NCBI GenBank assembly: GCA_013396635.1
Contig: WBMW01000076.1
Span: 1,032,121 to 1,096,120 of the forward strand
Source of the DNA: Penelope pileata
Taxonomy: Eukaryota > Chordata > Aves > Galliformes > Cracidae
DNA: 64,000 nt
Direction: 5' to 3'
Shown here: in pieces, positions 1 to 12,500 of the stretch
How positions within the stretch are numbered: the first letter of the stretch is position 1
Layout of the letters: the number at the start of each line of letters is the position of its first letter
Made by a program: the position numbers and the translations under genes
Notes under the pieces: generated by a model
Told to the model about the DNA's origin: nothing
Seen by the model: the letters and a program-made list of their open reading frames with translations, nothing else
Database searches by the model: none

Positions 1-126
1 TGGGAGTTTCTCCTTTAAAAGATTACTCTTCTAGTGCTCCTTCCTTTGCTGCTGGCCATTTTCAGGGTTTCTTGCAATTCCGCCATTAGAGTGAAATGGC
101 CTGTTGAATTCAGAATGGACCAGGAT

Positions 127-820
127 CATAGAATCATAGAATCATAGAATGGTTCAGGTTGGAAGGGACCTTAGAGATCATCTTGTTCCAACCCCCCTGC
201 CATGGGCAAGGACACCTCCCACTAGACCAGGTTGCCCAAAGCCCCATCCAACCTGGCTTTGAATACTTCCAGGGAGGGAGCATCAACGACTTCCCTGGGC
301 AACCTGTTCCAGTGTCTCACCACCCTCACAGTGAAGAATTTCTTCCTTATATCCAGCCTAAATCTACCCTCTTCCAGTTTATAACCATTACCCCTTGTTC
401 TGTCATTATCTATCCTTGTAAAAAGCCCCTCCCCAGCTTTCCTGTAGGCCCCCTTCAGGTCCTGGAAGGCTGCTATCAGGTCCCCCTGCAGCCTTCTCTT
501 CTCCAGGCTGAAGAGTCCCAACTCTCTCAGCCTGTCCTCGTAGGGGAGGTGCTCCAGCCCTCTGATCATCCTCGTGGCCCTCCTCTGGACCCGCTCCAAC
601 ACCTCCACATCCTTCTTGTGTTGGGGGCCCCAGAACTGGACACAATACTCCAGGTGAGGTCTCACGAGAGCAGAGTAGAGGGGCAGAATCACCTCCCTCG
701 ACCTGCTGGCCACGCTTCTCTTGATGCAGCCCAGGATGCGGTTGGCCTTCCGGGCTGCAAGCGCACACTGCCGGCTCATGTTGAGTTTCTCGTCAACACA
801 CACCCCCAAGTCCCTCTCCT
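127..820 (-). mobile_element. CR1 LINE, 5'-truncated, young copy with open ORF2 tail
   Basis: The minus strand reads about 200 uninterrupted codons of the CR1 ORF2 C-terminus. Blocks include ASRSREVILPLYSALVRPHL, EYCVQFWGPQ, ERVQRRATRMIRGLEHLPYE and HWNRLPREVVDAPSLEVFKA. These are the end of the reverse transcriptase and its C-terminal extension. The frame closes at a TAG (222-224), followed by the conserved 3' tail. The 3' end carries three perfect tandem CATAGAAT octamers (127-134, 135-142 and 143-150, in + orientation), the CR1 end repeat. Homology stops near 820 just before a DLGV motif, typical 5' truncation. The lack of stops or frameshifts suggests a relatively recent insertion. It lies antisense inside the BCKDHB intron. 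Confidence 0.95.
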
Positions 821-2682
821 CAGGGCGATCATCATGATTATTTAGTCCAGATGCAGCAGTAATAAAATACAAACTAGGTATACTAGAACAGGATAAGTGG
901 TGGAAAGAAGGATTTAAAAATGCAACGGGCTTGTGTTTTGAGCAAAGCAAATTTTTATAATATATCCCATGTGACTATGTTCTTTCTGGAAAGGGAAAGA
1001 AGATGGTATGTGGTCAGAAATTAATTTACAGAGTAACCCTGAGCTACTTATGTATTTCTCGTCTCTGTCTATTATTGTTTCAAAATATTACAGTTTCATT
1101 TTCTATAAATAGTATAGCCCCACCCAAGATTGGAACCTCATTGTTCTAGTGACAACTATCAGATAGAGATAAAAATTCATTTTCTTTATTTCTGCAATGA
1201 TGGTTAAGGCACTGAGTAATGAAATTATATTGGCACCACCATAAATTTCTTTGTTCTAGATTCCTGTCTAGATTCCTAGACATACTTGTTGCAGACAACT
1301 TCATGACTGATGTCACAGCAGGTGTGTAGGAATTTAATTAGAAAAAGTGTCAGAGGATAATGGGAAGGATAATGCAAAATTAATGCAGATATTTGAACTT
1401 TATCATTCTACTTTAATTGATTTTTTTCTCTCCCTGTGAGACCTCTAAATAGCTATAGATGATACTGTGTTTAATATCTTTGACACTTCAGCTGAAAATA
1501 GGTTGTAAGATTGGGTGCTCTTTAAAACGCACAATATCTATTCTTGTTCACAAGATATCCGTGCTCACAAAACAAAAAACCCAATGAAACTAAATAATGC
1601 AAACCTATTCTCTCTGCTGTTGCTGCTGTTGAGATTTGCTGTTGGATGATGGTGCTGGAAGATGCTTATCTAGCTCAGGGATGTGTAAACTGCGGTGGCT
1701 TTTTGAGCAGTATGCCAGGTCATCGGTGTCTTATGGACGCTCTTGTGTAGAACTAAACTTGGGAGTTTTGCATCCGATAACGTACATTATCCAAGGAGCT
1801 GTGAAGTCCAAGCAATTCCTGTCAGTCAGTATTTTCAGTGCCAGTTATAATGTGCAGTTTAGGATTCATTGATGACAGGACAGGCTTTTTTAAGATTCAG
1901 TTGTATGTTTCCATAACAATAAAGACATTGTACAAAAAAGTGAATAATCTTCATGTTTTGAAACACTTTTGTCTTGTCTCCAAGGTAAAGCAGAGCTGTA
2001 GCAAAAATATGTCAGTGTGACTCGCACTGATGTTGTGAATGCTTACTTTCAAACACATTTCAAAATATTTTTTGGAATAATGAAATTATCTGGATGTCTT
2101 CCTAAACAAACACAGATTTGTTTATTCAAATATGTTGTGTGCTTATTTGGATCACGAGGTAAAACTAACCATATTTACTGAATGACCATTGATTTCTGTG
2201 AATATTTGCTGTTCAAACATGCCTTTGCACAAGGAAGGTACAAGAGTAGGCCTGAAGTTTTCAACTTTGTCATCCCTGGGAGAATGGTGGATGTCAAAAT
2301 AATGTTGCCTTAAGGTCACCACATGCACACTGATGAGCTGAGGAGAAAAGGCAACTTCCAATCTGAAGAACAGCTTTGCAAGAGCACCTTGAAAACAGTG
2401 CATTCAAAAAGTGACATATTAACTTACATTTTAGATATCCAAGAGTCCTAGTAACAGAAAGAGGAGGGGTATGGGATGGGATTAAGCTAAGATCGTAAGC
2501 TTTGGGTTTTGTTAACGGTAAGTATAAAAAGTTACAAAAGAGAACTGTGTAGTTTGTGTGAATGAAATAAAGTTGATAAATTTCATGTGCTGCATTAGCT
2601 CTGTGCAACTAGCTGTAGGTAATTTGAATAAGTTCCTGTATATATGCTTGTATGTGTATATATAATGTTATCTGTGTGTATG

Positions 2683-3225
2683 TGTCTTAGTTTATAACAG
2701 AAGTTACGTTTCTCATAGTTTCTAGTATGAAGCTATGTTTTAGCCTCAGAAGAGAAACAAAACTGATAATGTCCTGGCAGTGTTGAACGGAGCCGAGGAC
2801 ACATTCAGTTCCGCGTTCCTCTGCCAGTGAAACAGTTGGGGGGGGCATAAGGAGCCGGGAATTGGGAGGGGACAGGACAAGGGCAGCTGACCCAAATTGA
2901 CCAAAGAGCTGTTCCATCCCATATAACATCATGTGATTGGTTTTTTGGATTTCCTGTTGCTTTTTGTTACGGAAGAGGTTAGCTGGGAGGAAGGGTCGCT
3001 GCTGGCTGTGAGCCCTTGCTCTGCGTATCCTCTTTATATATACATATATATATATATATGTACTGTTATTTGGCTTTCTTTACTATCTTAGTAAATAGTG
3101 TTTATCTCAACCCATGAGTTTTACTGCATATCTCTCTACTTCTCTCCCCCGTCCCATTTGGGGAGAGGGGAGGGTGAGTGAATAACTGTGTGGAACTCAG
3201 CTATCTGCTGAGTCAAACCATGACA
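2683..3225 (+). mobile_element. Solo LTR of an avian ERVL-like endogenous retrovirus
   Basis: A 543-bp element that begins TGTC, ends GACA, and is flanked by perfect 5-bp direct repeats GTATG (2678-2682 and 3226-3230). It has the layout of a widespread bird LTR: a TGTCTTAGTTT start, CCCAAATTGACCAAAG followed by a CATATAACATCATG block, a TA-rich run at 3034-3059, TTTATCTCAACCCATGAGTTT, then CTCTCCCCCGTCCCAT and the terminal AAACCATGACA. A 5-bp target duplication favours ERVL (class III) over ERVK, which usually makes 6 bp; class assignment is inference. No internal retroviral gene adjoins it, so this is a recombination-derived solo LTR. Confidence 0.9.
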
Positions 3226-5404
3226 GTATGTTTATGTAGATACATGATGTAAAACAACATAATGTAATAACTCGGTCTAAAGACTGTAAACAGGAATAGT
3301 TCAAGAAAAACATGTTGTTATGGCCGAGTGCATGCATTTCACCTTGATGTTCTCAGTGTCTGAGAAGCAGCAGTACCAGCAGCTGAGGGTTAAATGTTGG
3401 TCCCAAGTTTTAAGCTAGCTTAGGTATGAAATAATAAATCCCTCAAAGAAAATCTCAGAAGCCATTTTGTAAATGCTCTAGGAGCTTCTGCATCCTTGCA
3501 GTTTTTTTCCTCTTCACTCTGGGCACTGTAAAGTACCTGTTAGTGACGTTCCTGGTGCTGAGCCTTTCAGTTGCTTCCTCACTCCAATCCCTGTCCAAGT
3601 ATCTGATTTTTGGGGGACATAGTGTTCTCACCCCAGTGGCTGGGGCTGAGGTCCCCCCCTCACTCCAGGAGCTGGCAGTGAGTCCCACTTGCTCCGGTGG
3701 CCAACACTGCAGACCAGGGACACTGGCAGCCCCTGGCTGACTCCTTGATTGTACAAATCAATCAGTGACTGAGTGGGTTGGGTCCTTGTTGCTGCCTCTT
3801 ATCCTTTGTTGGCCCCATGTGTGCCCATGGGTGTTCCTCTTATGGTTTTCCCCCTTTTCTTGTTATTCCATTCTGCATTGGAAAGATCTTTGTCTGGACA
3901 CCCTTAAAGGGAGCTGGAGTTCTTGCGTATATTCATGTGCCTTGTATAAAATTAGAAAGAAGCTGAGAGATGCAAACATTTCTGAGAAAAAGTACACATC
4001 TACAGAGAGAATTATCTGTTGAGTAACTTACGAGATTATTATTGAAAGTGCCATGGTGACGTCCCCCTAAATGTCAGAGATGGTAAGAAAATACCTGAAT
4101 TAAAAAAAGAAAAAGGAAGCTTTGATTTATAAATAAGTAGTTAACAACCTGTGCAGTGTCAAGAGCACGTAATGATTATGAATCAAAGGAGAAGATGAGT
4201 CACCTTGACATTATCGGGTTTAGACATCTTGTGGAGAGCCTACTCTGATGTTTTCTGACCTTTTCAATTTCACTTCATTGTACTATATATGACATTGGTG
4301 GTGTACAAATAAATGTGACTTGCATCAGTGTTGTTATAGAGACAAGACTGTAGGATGAGGAAACATATGTTTTCTTTCTGCTCTCCAGACTGCTCTTTTA
4401 GAAAAAGCAACAGATGGTGCAGCCTCTTAAAATTAACTTGTGATTGCCCTTTTTGTCTGATTACAACTTTTTGTTAATTGCTTTATTTGAAATCTGGTTT
4501 TGAAATACTTGATTTAAAATATTCATATATTCAGAAGTAGGTGAATGGAGTGCTTTGTGTATAAACATTGCTGTCCTTGTTTGGTTAATTGTTATGAAAG
4601 AAAATGCACAGGATAATTTTGTGTGCTGCTTTTTATCACTATTGGAGGAGTGGAGGAAGGAGATTTATATTGGCATTTGAATATAATCCTATCAAATCTA
4701 GATTTCCCTTGAAGCTGATAAACCGGATTTTGCATTTTAATGTCAGGAATGGTTTAGCTATAATAAGAAATTAGTTAATTTTTGTAATTGTATGATACAC
4801 TTAGTTTTTCTAAATGGCTAAAACCATTACACAGAGGAGATCTTTTTGTATCGTGCGCTTTCCAGGTCTTCCACTGATGCATTCAGCTGTCTTCCAAACC
4901 ATATTCATGTCAGTTGCCTGAGTTTCCATTTGAAGATCCTGTGGTATCTTCGTTCTTGTTTACTAGGTGTCATGTAGATGATAATCCTATGAAAAATATA
5001 ATTATGTAATACAAATTGGTTTCATTTTCTTGCCCATCTTTGCTGAGGGCTTTATAATACACAAACTCCATAGCTGCCTGGTCTGCTTTTCTGTCAGCCA
5101 GCAGGGCTGGCTGTGCCTTCCCCCTCCTTCCACAGCCCCATATTCCTCAGGTCATTTCTTATTTGAAGAAATCATTACAGGAACACACTGATAATTGAAC
5201 ACATTAAGAATGATTGTTTAAAACTGAATTCTTCTCTTTCCTTGACTGAATGGACATGTGTTCTGGAGTTATGAATTACACTGAATAAAGATCCTATTCT
5301 GTTTTTATTAAGAATAATTTAATTAACATGTACATCTACTCCGTGCCTGTTCAGATTAAGTGGGATAACTCCAACATGAACATAAGAAAAACGATTTTTA
5401 CTCA

Positions 5405-5573
5405 GAGCGTGGTCAAACACAGGTTGCCCGGGGAAGGTTGTGGAGATACTGAAAACCTGACTGGCCGTGGCCCTGAACAACCAACTCTTGGTGACCTTAC
5501 TGTGAGCAGAGGGCTTGGACTAGGCCATCCCCAGGGCTTGCTTCCTCCCTCAGCCATTGTATGATTCATTTGT
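5405..5573 (+). mobile_element. Old CR1 3' fragment
   Basis: A short diverged fragment in sense orientation: GGTTGCCCGGGGAAGGTTGT, then GGAGATACTGAAAACC and GCTTGGACTAGGCCATCCCC. These are the familiar steps of the CR1 ORF2 end and 3' tail (LPxEVVE, LEILK, then the post-stop GGACTAGATGACCTC-like block). It ends near TGTATGATTCA, an octamer remnant. Several indels show it is older than the copy at 127-820. Confidence 0.75.
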
Positions 5574-6420
5574 AGTGTTCATGTACCATCTCTGGATCTG
5601 CTGTACCAATGAGAGGAAACCCAAGATGCTTAATTTTTCCTGCGGAAGTCACTTGGTAGGATTCTTTATTATAACTTCAGGAAATAGCTTTGTTATAATT
5701 GATTCTAAATTCTAACAACTGACCTAAGATCTTTCTATCTGAAAATTATTAAATGGATCTTAATCGAGTGGAACCATCTTCAGTGTTTTAGGGAAGGCAA
5801 GGTGCTTAGTGTTTTTCTAGTTTCTCTAATTGTGCTAGATTTTTGGTGATTTAGTCACACTTTTTCAAAGCAAAAATATTTGAGTCACTTAAAACTGCTA
5901 TCATCAGTTTCCTGGTGGAAGTTTCTGTGAGATTCTGAAAACTGTTTTTCCTTCCACTTCATTGGAAAACTGTGGAGCGTCGTTCTTAGTAGATACCAGG
6001 AGAGTGCTGACAGTTTTTCCTGGGAGTATCAAAGTGTGATTTCAAGGCTCTGTTGATGCTTATTCAAATCAACTGCAGTCTTTGCTTGGGATTTTAACCC
6101 ATTATAGGTGTGTCCATCTCCAAACCTGATGCTAATATCACTGACTTGGGGAACAGCAGTATCTATTGCTACAGTGGTATATGTGTGTATCTTTCTGGTA
6201 TATTATATAAACTTTACACTGAATGCATTCAATACAAAGTAATCAAAATATTTTTAATTATTGCTAAACTTTTGAAATAAGGGATAATTCTTACCTTAAT
6301 TTTGGTCTCTTATTTTAAATGGTATTGCTATTAAGAAAAAAATGTATGTTTTTATGGGATGGTACTGGTTAGTAGAAGAATCTAATGCTTGTTTTTCCCT
6401 TTGTTTTTTATTTTTTTCAG

Positions 6421-6518
6421 TGGAACAAGTTCCTGTGGAGCCCTACAACATTCCTCTGTCTCAAGCTGAGGTGCTGCAGCAAGGCAGAGATGTGACGCTG
6501 GTTGCTTGGGGCACTCAG
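6421..6518 (+). CDS. BCKDHB: BCKDHB coding exon (human exon 7 equivalent)
   Basis: This exon encodes part of the E1-beta subunit of branched-chain 2-oxoacid dehydrogenase, the mitochondrial matrix complex that oxidatively decarboxylates the keto acids of Leu, Ile and Val. A T-rich tract ending in cag precedes it, and the donor is CAG|gtcagt. It opens with TG, the last two bases of a split Val codon, then reads 32 codons including EPYNIPLSQAEVLQQG and DVTLVAWGTQ. These are near-identical to human residues 248-280, where the linker enters the C-terminal transketolase domain. It ends on a full codon, so the next exon must start in phase 0, and it does. The frame stays open upstream to an ATG at 6342, but that stretch is intron. 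Identification rests on remembered family sequence and is very secure. Confidence 0.97.
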
Positions 6519-9410
6519 GTCAGTAAGGTTCTTTGAAGCACTTTGTTGTTCATCAAAGCCTAGGTTAAAGGCCAGGAGCTGAACAGTGTCCTCAGTCTCA
6601 AGTGTCAGACAGTAAACTATCTACATCTTCCATTGCTATATGCTTGAATGAATGATTCTCTTTATTTCTGTCTATACGAAACCCACTTTTTAATGTGTAA
6701 GATTTTACTCGTTTTTTGTTGAAGCCAATTCTGGAAATATGGAACCTGTACTGGAGGTTAATGATTTATCTATGGTTATGAAAATTATGTGTTTAAGAAT
6801 ATGGCAGTGGGATGTGACTCTGAAGAAGGCAATGGGATGGACAGTTGAAAAAAGTATAGATCTTTACTGCTTGATTTAAAAATAGCGCAGTCAGTCTGGG
6901 GTTGCCTTTTGCAGAGTTAAAATACATGGAAAATTTGGACAGGTATTTAAAAAAACTCTCAATTCAAATGAGGACAGCTTTGGTTCTGATGGTTTATTTT
7001 CAAAGCTGTTCAAGAACATGATTCACCTCCCTGTGTCCCCAGTTAGGATGTGCAAATATTAAAAAAAAAAAAATTGGTAAAGAACAAAATAGTACAAAAA
7101 AAATCCAGACACATTCATGTTGAAGAATGAGCGAAAACAAATTTTAGTCTAGATTGGAATTACCAGAAACATCTTTTTATTGCCTTCAACCTGTAATTTA
7201 CAAAATTGCTGTTTTCCTGGCTTAATTATGTGTTTGGGAAGCTGTTAGAAGGGAGTGTTATAACTTTCATCCCAATAGTGTTGATCTATGGAGTTGTTCC
7301 TTTTTTTTTTTTTTCCTTTTTGTTTGAAATCTGTAATCATCATTGCAAGAAAACTTCTTTATATCTGTGGTCATTCCTACTAGTCTTTGCTCTGGTGTTA
7401 AATTATAGACTACTTCAATATTGCTTGTGCTTATTTCTCTGGCAGAGAACAGTTTCTGCTTTTCTCCTTGTTCCCTTTTGAAAGTACATGCACGTTTTTC
7501 CTAGGTAATTCCTGCTCCATTTGGATGAAATCTCAGTATTCATCATGCTCCCCGAAACTGAAATGATAAATAACCATAAAGATGTTATGTTTTAAAGGTC
7601 ACTTAGGTATTGGTTATAAAGCTGTCTATAGCATTTAGAATAATATCCTGCAGTGGTATGGAGTGGACTTGGAATGACATCCTTTCAAAAAACTGCTTTA
7701 GAGCTTGCAAAATGTAAGCCAAGTGTTGAGACAGGCAGTTCTTTCAATGTGCAACTCTGATGTGAATTTAGGGTCTGACCTAACCCTGGGTGTGGCTGAA
7801 TAATACAGTGTGGGAATGCTATGGAGGGCTTCTCTCTCTTTCAGGAGTTCTTGGCAGAAGTACGAGCATGTACTTCGCACGGAGGATATGCACTGTGTTG
7901 GTTTACACCAGAACTGTTGAGCATATCTCTGTGCAGACGCTTAGTGCATGAACAGAAAATACAGCATGTTTTGTATCTGTCAGACTTCTGCTATCAAATG
8001 TGTTCAGTGAGTTTGTGCTGTGAGTATTTCCAGGCTCTGTGCGTGAACTTGGAACTCGATCGCTACGTGTGCAGTAGATCCCACAAATCCAGAGTTTATT
8101 TTCAATGGGCAGAGAGTGGTTGCACCACGTACTCAGTGGTTACTTCTCATGATTCTTGTGTGCTAGGTAGTTGCTTGACAGCTGCTGCTCTGCTGAGGTT
8201 ACCTGATGCATGCTTTCCTGAGTTACACTAATGAAGGGCAGTAACTGCTTTTAGTTCCTCTCCAGTTGTGCTCAGTGTTTTATGGTCATTAACTAATCCT
8301 TATCCCTCATGAACTAGGCAAACATTTCCACTTACACATCCTAGAAATGGCAAAAACATCCTTCCCATGTGTCACACTGCAAAATCTCAAACCGTGTACA
8401 GCCACTGATGTATTCGAAGTTTAAACAAAAGCACTGCAACCTCTTTATTTTTACTGTTACAATACTTGCATTGTGATTTATCTTTTAAATATTCCTCTGA
8501 TGTTTAGCTGCTCATATGTGTGTAATGCAGATTCACGTTAAATCCTTCATTACCTTCTTTCAGCATAGATTTTTGCTCTGTATGGTATTGAAACTGCCCT
8601 TTGATCTCCCAGCAATTAACACTGTCTCACCATGTCCATATTATTAAATGCTGTTGCCTCCCAGACGAAGCTGACCTCATCGAAACTGCTTGTTGGGGGT
8701 GGTCCTTGGCCTCCAGTCCCTGAACTGTGCCTAACGGTTGCTCAAGGGAGGTCAGGTACCTCACTCCAAACCTGTGTTATGAAGCATTCTACCCCTCTGA
8801 CAATAAGGACAACATCAGAATTTATTGACAATGTCATATCAAGAAATTCTGTTTTATTCTCTTGCCTTCTGAGCAAATATTCTTGCTTAGATTGGGATAA
8901 TCATTTGGTAATCTATTGCATTTTCAGTAAATTGAAGTAAATGTAGTTACTAGCACTATTTTTGACTGCATGTAATGCTGTTTGCAGGATTTCATGTGAC
9001 TGCTGTGTTAAATTACATCGCTAATATTTGGATCTTGGCTTATATACAGTCTTAGGGAAAAAAAAACAAGTTATCCTAAAACCCAAACTGACTGCAAGAA
9101 TAAAATACTGAGGCCTGATACTGTTCAGTGAAGGATACTTTTCTAGAAAGTAACAGTTTTGTTTTCAGTGATCCTTCATTGAAGTTTGTTTTTCCTTTTT
9201 TGAAGTAATGCTAAAATACTAAGAATACTGTCAGTAGTAAATTAGAGGAATGAAGTGAATAATAAATACTGATTAGGTTACTAAATAACAAGTTCTCTGC
9301 TAAAAATGCAAGTGTTATGTTTAAGCACTGTATGTATGCAGTGTGTGAAATGTAGAACATCTTAAACAGAAATTAAATGTTTGCTTGATGATAATAAATT
9401 GCCTTTTCAG
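6519..9410 (+). other. BCKDHB: BCKDHB intron 7
   Basis: Complete 2892-bp intron, gt...ag, phase 0. It holds short A and T homopolymers (near 7060 and 7302) and an open stretch of 136 codons at 7821-8231 with no recognisable domain. I see no mobile element in it. Confidence 0.93.
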
Positions 9411-9521
9411 GTACATGTGATCAAAGAGGTCGCAGCAATGGCTCAAGAAAAGCTTGGTGTGTCTTGTGAAGTTATTGACCTGAGGACCATCTTACCCTGG
9501 GATACAGAGACTGTTTGCAAG
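9411..9521 (+). CDS. BCKDHB: BCKDHB coding exon (human exon 8 equivalent)
   Basis: This is a phase-0 exon of exactly 37 codons between acceptor gccttttcag and donor AAG|gtaagg. It reads VHVIKEVAAMAQEKLGVSCE followed by VIDLRTILPWDTETVCK. That matches human BCKDHB residues 281-317 with mostly conservative changes. In E1-beta proteins this segment is the start of the C-terminal transketolase fold; the VIDLRT strand followed by the PWD turn is shared with pyruvate dehydrogenase E1-beta. Human residue 285 is Arg (site of a known maple syrup urine disease nonsense change) and is Lys here, a conservative difference. The exon is too short to stand out by frame length and was identified from its sequence and splice sites. 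It joins the previous exon without a frame change. Confidence 0.97.
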
Positions 9522-12500
9522 GTAAGGAAATGATGCATGCTAGTTTAAAAAAAAAAAAACAAACCAAAAAGCTACTGGTAACAACAACTTAAAAGGTAAT
9601 AGTTGTGACTTCTTTGTTTTTCTTTAAGGTCTGAATTTTGTGTATTTGCACACACAGCTATATGTTGCTTCTTAGAAGTTTTTCTGTTGGAATGTTTTCA
9701 GTTTTTGTTTCCAGTGTTCTTCATGTTACTTGGTTGTACTTTCTATCTGTAAAAAATGAAATCTGTTGAGCTGTAATCGTCCATATGAAGAGAAACTTAT
9801 CAGTAACTGGTACTTCTTTTGGATAATTTCAATTATTTCTAATAAATCCATTACAAACCCTTTGCCAAATTAAAATTAATCAAAATTTTTACGTATTTTT
9901 TCCCTTTAAAAAAAAAAAAATTGAACTGTCATGCCATGAAATCAAAGCATCTCTCTGAAAGAGCAGTTAAGTCTGTTTCATTGGATTGGATCTGCTCTGA
10001 AATGCAATCAGGAAAGAAATGTGGGTGTGCATAGGAAATGCAGAGCTGTCGTACAATGTTTTGCAGATCTGTTCTTCAGAAATAGATATACTCTGAAGAT
10101 TTTCAGCTTATTTTCCATCCTAAACATCTTGTTTTTGCCAATTGTGGCATAAATAAGAAGATGGAACAGATGAACCTGTTGCTTTAGATTTTTTTAATGA
10201 GTTTACTGTTAAGAATTGGCTAGGCAATTTCTGTATTATAACAAATGTCAAATAGTAGATGTTTTTCACATTGCTTTTATGTTAGTATGTTTGCAGACTG
10301 GCAAGTCTGGTGGGATAAATGTTAAATTATGTTTCTATATAGATCTTGTCTTTGTTCAACTGGAAATAATTAGTTGTTTGTATTTGATGCCATGCAACAC
10401 TGAAACTTTTTTAACTTCATTTGTACTCTACACAGCTTTTCAGGTAGGCAATCTCTAACATAAGCAGAAAGATGAAAGTGATAGCTGTAGCTCCTTGCTG
10501 TAGCCTCATCTCAGTATGAACTCCTTGGTGTGATTGTAAATGGCAGTGGCTTTCAGGGTCAGTTCCAGTGACAGGACTTGCTGTACTTCAGTTATTCCCT
10601 TCCTGGGATGCCATCATCAAGGACCAAAAGAGAGCAGTAGAAAATTTGGCCATGCCAGAGACGGTTCTTGGCTGTCCATGGGTCTGCTTAAGTCCTTTCT
10701 GTGGGCTCTTAGTAAGAGGTAATGGGATTGGTCTTGCACCAGTCCAACCAATACGCAAATCATCAGCTGCTGTAAGGCTGTCCGTTGCCTCAGAGTCTCA
10801 CTTATGTCAGCATCCATAAATCTTAGGCAAAGTTTTAGTTTTTCCTCACATTACATATGTGTTTGAAATATGTCTATCATCTTTTTTCCTGTTGGGTGCT
10901 GAGGAAGAGGATGGTGTATGCGATAAGCTGCAGCCTTGGTGCCATTCTGCTGTGCTGGAATGCAGGGTTTTCTGCTGATGACTGGTCTGTGCTGGGGGCT
11001 TACCAGAGAGCAGGAGTTTGTTTTGGTGTAAAGCCACATCTCCCAGTTTTACTGCTGGGAGTGGTGTCCTTTGTTCTCAGTACAGGCTCTTATGTTAGTC
11101 CTTGGTCTGCTGCTTTCAATTCCTATGCACACAATTCCACTCACATTTCGTTCATACTGACCTTAACATTTCTGTTAGAATTTTGTGTGTTATCATGATT
11201 GTCCTGCCTGCTATCTCTTTCGAGAAGGCAGGAAGCTTATCTAATTTCTTGTAGGCTATGTTCTTGTTATAGTCATGTGCCAAAAGTTTCCCTAGGCTTC
11301 TAAGGGACCAGTGTTCTCAGTAGGTTAAAGTCATTATGCTATAATAAAGGAACTGAATTTTTTGTAGAAGCCATATGCATTTGCCCATCTAATATGTTTT
11401 AATCTGCTAGTTTATTTTATTCTTATACTTTCCTGAGAAGTGTTACATTTTAATATGGAAACATTTTACTGAATTTTCCTTATCTATTTAATTTTTTCAA
11501 CAAAATTTAGGAGCCTTCATGGTGGGTTTTAGGGCATAACCAGGAATGAAATGCTTTACTTAACTGAAAAAATATATACAACATTAAGACTGATTTGCCA
11601 GCTGTGGTGTCATCAAAATACATGTTTCTTAAAACTTTGAGAAGTTATACTTCACAACTGCCACCAGAGGCCTCTTTTTAGCCAAGTTAAGCATCTGATT
11701 TCACTTTGCACTGTTCCTGTGTATTTATGAATGTGAATGTTTATGGCTCTGAGTGAAACATAAATAAAACATGGTTAACTATAGTGAAACATAAATAAGA
11801 ATTTAAGCCAAAATTTACTGATATTTTCTTTGCACTTTCAAGATTGTGATATTACGTTCAATTTTGAAATAGGTTGACATTTCTCACCTGCATGAGGAAA
11901 TGAGGGTATTGAAGTCTGAGCTAAAGACACTAGCTCACAGAGTTCATAGAGAAGGATATCTCCTGAGGGTCATTAATCTCTGCTGTTTCTGCACCCTGTT
12001 GTGGGATGAAATAGTGTCTTCTAGAAATGTCTTGGTGTTTAAAAAAAACAAATAAATAAAAGCGGCCCTGATTAAGTGCAGTGTAAATAATGCAGGATAA
12101 ATCCCACCCTCGCTGTTGAGCTTGGAGATGACATCTGCTACTGACAGAAGGGTATTTGGCCTGTTGAAAATTATCTCCTTGCTAGAATAAACACAAAGAG
12201 TCTGTGTGTGTATATGTATAAATACAATTTCTTTGAATAACGTTTCATTGCTGTTTAATTTGGGAAAGATTCTTCTGAAATAAAGAGGTGTTTCTTTACG
12301 CAAAGGCAGTGGGTACAGTTCCTAGTCCATGGAATTTGATCTAGCCTGTTCCAAGATTCCCTAGCATTCTTGAAGAACAGCATCCTTGCTCAAGGGAAAT
12401 GGTTGATTGTTACATGTTGACAACTTAAAAGAGATGCAGGAAATACTTTAAGTCTCCTAAGTTCTCTGTTGCTTTTCACTGAAATGCAGACAGGTAAAGA

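Larger units (their letters stand above)
1..6420 (+). other. BCKDHB: BCKDHB intron 6, 3' part
   Basis: AT-rich non-coding sequence upstream of the first exon in the window, ending in a long pyrimidine tract and cag. It contains an inverted CR1 3' end, a solo LTR and a small CR1 scrap, listed separately. A GC-richer block at about 3530-3740 is unexplained. The rest (about 840-2680, 3740-5400 and 5575-6400) shows no recognisable gene or repeat. It is called intron because exon 7 opens in the middle of a Val codon, so exon 6 must lie further left. Confidence 0.85.

Noticed and set aside
159..845. 228-codon + strand frame
   Set aside because: It is the antisense shadow of the CR1 ORF2 tail; the minus strand carries the recognisable reverse transcriptase C-terminal motifs.
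3034..3059. TA dinucleotide microsatellite as an independent feature
   Set aside because: It lies wholly within the solo LTR and is described there.
6342..6536. ATG-initiated frame running through BCKDHB exon 7
   Set aside because: The ATG lies in intron before the pyrimidine tract and the frame passes the gt donor; only 6421-6518 is coding.
7821..8231. 136-codon + strand frame in intron 7
   Set aside because: Cys/Ser-rich without a signal peptide, domain or conserved motif I recognise. It lies in the middle of an intron of the same-strand gene.
10857..11198. 113-codon hydrophobic + strand frame resembling a membrane protein
   Set aside because: Hydrophobicity is what T-rich sequence gives in this frame; there is no homology or gene context.
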